A program made the position numbers and the translations under genes. The notes beneath the pieces were generated by a model. That model searched no databases and had not been told where the DNA came from. It saw only the letters and a program-made list of their open reading frames with translations. Below, piece after piece: positions 4,100 through 6,151 of a stretch of DNA of 6,151 nt (positions within the stretch are counted from its first letter, which is position 1; each line of letters starts with the position of its first letter). Origin of the DNA: Rhodocyclales bacterium. Its GTDB lineage: Bacteria > Pseudomonadota > Gammaproteobacteria > Burkholderiales > Rhodocyclaceae. The stretch covers positions 1-6,151 of the forward strand of contig JAJTBM010000187.1 in the NCBI GenBank assembly GCA_021286885.1. The letters run 5' to 3'.

Positions 4100-6151
4100 A
4101 TGGACAAGGATTTCATCGCCGCCGCCCTTGATTACCACCGCAGCCCGACCCGGGGCAAAATCTCTGTGGTACCCACCAAGGGGTTGACCAACCAGCGGGA
4201 TCTGGCGCTCGCCTATTCCCCCGGTGTGGCTGCGGCCTGCGATGCGATTGTGGCCGACCCCGCCGACGCCCAGGAGTACACCTCCCGGGGCAACCTGGTG
4301 GCCGTGGTCACCAACGGCACCGCCGTGCTGGGTCTGGGCAACATCGGCCCCCTCGCCGCCAAGCCGGTGATGGAAGGCAAGGGCTGCCTGTTCAAGAAAT
4401 TCGCCAACATCGACGTGTTCGACATCGAGCTGGCCGAAAACGATCCGGACAAGCTGATCGAGATCATCGCCTCCCTGGAGCCCACCCTGGGTGGCATCAA
4501 CCTGGAAGACATCAAGGCGCCCGAGTGCTTCTACATCGAGCAGAAGCTGCGCGAACGGATGAACATTCCGGTCTTCCACGACGACCAGCACGGTACCGCC
4601 ATTATCTCCGCCGCCGCCATGCTCAATGGCCTGAAGGTGGTCGGCAAGAAGATTGAAGAAGTGAAGGTGGTCTGCTCCGGTGCGGGCGCCGCTGCCATCG
4701 CCTGCCTGGACCTCTGGTGCGGCCTGGGCATCAAGCGCGAAAACGTGTTCGTGTGCGACTCCAAGGGCGTGATCTGGGTGGGGCGTGACGAGAAGATGGA
4801 GGCCAACAAGGCCCGTTACGCCCAACAAACCACGTTCCGCACCCTGGGCGATGCCCTGGTGGGCGCTGACGTGTTCCTGGGTCTGTCCACCGCTGGCGTG
4901 CTCAAGCAAGAGATGGTGAAGACCATGGCCGACAAGCCGCTGATCTTCGCCCTGGCCAACCCGACCCCGGAAATCATGCCGGAGCTGGCCAAGGAAGTGC
5001 GTCCCGACGCCATCATCGCCACGGGCCGTTCCGACTACCCGAACCAGGTCAACAACGTCCTGTGCTTCCCCTTCATCTTCCGGGGCGCCCTGGATGCCGG
5101 TGCCACCAAGATCACCGAAGAAATGAAGCTGGCCTGCGTGAAGGCCATTGCCGAACTGGCCGAAGCCGAACAGTCCGACGTAGTGGCCCAGGCCTACGGT
5201 GGTGCCGACCTGAACTTCGGCCCCAACTACCTGATCCCCAAGCCCTTCGACCCCCGTCTGATCGTCAAGATCGCTCCGGCGGTGGCCCAGGCTGCCATTG
5301 ATTCCGGCGTCGCAACCCGCCAGATCGACATGGACGCCTACGTCCAGAGCCTGAACGAGTTTGTGTACCAGTCCGGCATCATCATGAAGCCGGTGTTCTC
5401 CAAGGCCAAGGCTGTGCCCCTGGAGAAGAAGCGGGTGCTGTACTCGGAAGGTGAAAGCGAACGCGTGCTGCGCGCCGTGCGCGCTGTAGTGGATGAATCC
5501 CTGGCCCGCCCGATTCTGATCGGTCGCCCGTCCGTGATCGACCGCCGCATCGAAAAACTGGGCCTCAACCTGGTGGCTGGCCGTGACTTCGACGTGGTGA
5601 ATGTTGAGTCCGACCCCCGCTACAAGGAACTGTGGCAAGAGTACTACCGCCTGATGGGCCGGGATGGCGTGACCCCCGACTCCGCCCGCGAAGCCCTGCG
5701 CTCCGACTCCACCCTGATCGGCTGCATGCTGCTGCGTCGGGGCGATGCCGATGCGCTGGTGTGCGGTACCACCGGCACCTACGAGTCCCACCTGGAGCAC
5801 GTCAAGAACCTGATCGGTCTGAAGCCCGGTGCCAGCCTGTTCGCTTCCATGAACATGCTGCTGCTGCCTTCCCGCATCGTGGCGATCACCGACACCTACG
5901 TGAACGAGATCCCCAACGCGGAAGAAACCGCCGAGATCACCCTGATGGCCGCTGAAGAACTGCGTCGCTTCGGCATCGAGCCCAAGGCCGCGCTGCTCTC
6001 CCACTCCAACTTCGGCAGCCGCCGCACCGCTTCGGCCCTGAAGATGCGTGCCGCCCGCGACATCCTGCGGGTCAAGGCTCCGGATCTGCAGTGCGATGGC
6101 GAAATGCACGGCGACTCCGCCCTGGATGCGGAAATCCGTGATCGTCTGCAC
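4100..6151 (+). CDS. maeB: NADP-dependent malic enzyme with phosphotransacetylase-like domain (3' end cut)
   Basis: This enzyme oxidatively decarboxylates malate to pyruvate and CO2 with NADP+ reduction, supplying NADPH and pyruvate during growth on C4 acids or acetate. Of the 684 residues present, the malic domain shows YSPGVA (catalytic Tyr39), MEGKG (catalytic Lys94), metal ligands in [10 protein letters not shown] (Glu136, Asp137) and Asp162 in FHDDQHGTA. The Rossmann motif SGAGAAA spans 193-199, and [12 protein letters not shown] spans 308-319. From about residue 444 a phosphotransacetylase-like domain follows, with LLSHSNFG at 632-639. In MaeB proteins this domain is generally non-catalytic and mediates acetyl-CoA inhibition. 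The sequence closely follows E. coli MaeB (759 aa), so about 70 C-terminal residues lie beyond the window. The ATG is preceded by the purine-rich stretch 4085-4098, and the N-terminus aligns with family starts. A long open antisense frame across the gene is a composition artefact. Confidence 0.98.
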   Translation, partial: MDKDFIAAALDYHRSPTRGKISVVPTKGLTNQRDLALAYSPGVAAACDAIVADPADAQEYTSRGNLVAVVTNGTAVLGLGNIGPLAAKPVMEGKGCLFKKFANIDVFDIELAENDPDKLIEIIASLEPTLGGINLEDIKAPECFYIEQKLRERMNIPVFHDDQHGTAIISAAAMLNGLKVVGKKIEEVKVVCSGAGAAAIACLDLWCGLGIKRENVFVCDSKGVIWVGRDEKMEANKARYAQQTTFRTLGDALVGADVFLGLSTAGVLKQEMVKTMADKPLIFALANPTPEIMPELAKEVRPDAIIATGRSDYPNQVNNVLCFPFIFRGALDAGATKITEEMKLACVKAIAELAEAEQSDVVAQAYGGADLNFGPNYLIPKPFDPRLIVKIAPAVAQAAIDSGVATRQIDMDAYVQSLNEFVYQSGIIMKPVFSKAKAVPLEKKRVLYSEGESERVLRAVRAVVDESLARPILIGRPSVIDRRIEKLGLNLVAGRDFDVVNVESDPRYKELWQEYYRLMGRDGVTPDSAREALRSDSTLIGCMLLRRGDADALVCGTTGTYESHLEHVKNLIGLKPGASLFASMNMLLLPSRIVAITDTYVNEIPNAEETAEITLMAAEELRRFGIEPKAALLSHSNFGSRRTASALKMRAARDILRVKAPDLQCDGEMHGDSALDAEIRDRLH

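Noticed and set aside
3851..6151. Long minus-strand open frame as a gene
   Set aside because: It is fully antisense to a textbook MaeB with all catalytic residues. Its translation is low-complexity and His/Gly/Val-rich, typical of the mirror frame of a GC-rich gene.

Overview
The window looks like an ordinary chromosomal stretch of a GC-rich betaproteobacterium. I lean towards the Rhodocyclales (Azospira/Dechloromonas-type), judging from protein character, codon use and the MaeB and UvrD types; this is inference without a database search. There are three confidently recognised genes, one small unidentified gene and two long intergenic regions. I see no transposase, integrase, phage gene, tRNA, rRNA or CRISPR array, and no sign of a new multi-gene system.

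Layout. Positions 58-384 (minus) encode a 108-residue, tryptophan-rich protein of unknown function, with a 14-bp tandem duplication across its stop codon. Positions 385-691 are a non-coding region between two divergent genes. It is AT-rich around 467-500 and holds two perfect palindromes, a second copy of one palindrome's TTGCNNTGCA core, and a stem-loop ahead of the next gene. Positions 692-2911 (plus) encode a complete UvrD/PcrA-type DNA helicase II. A 49-bp tail-to-tail gap carries a degenerate heptamer repeat and an 18-bp perfect palindrome. Positions 2961-3743 (minus) encode an orphan ParA-family ATPase. Positions 3744-4099 are a second long non-coding region between divergent genes, with short repeats and several possible stem-loops. 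Positions 4100-6151 (plus) encode the first 684 residues of an NADP-type malic enzyme fused to a phosphotransacetylase-like domain (MaeB), cut by the window edge.

The genes do not form an operon: each neighbouring pair is divergent or convergent, so each has its own control region. Their roles are separate: DNA repair (UvrD), positioning or partition-type ATPase (ParA) and the malate-pyruvate branch of central carbon metabolism (MaeB). The parts most worth a second look are the palindrome-rich regulatory region at 385-691, the possible structured leader of maeB, the junction between uvrD and parA, and a short low-GC patch inside uvrD.
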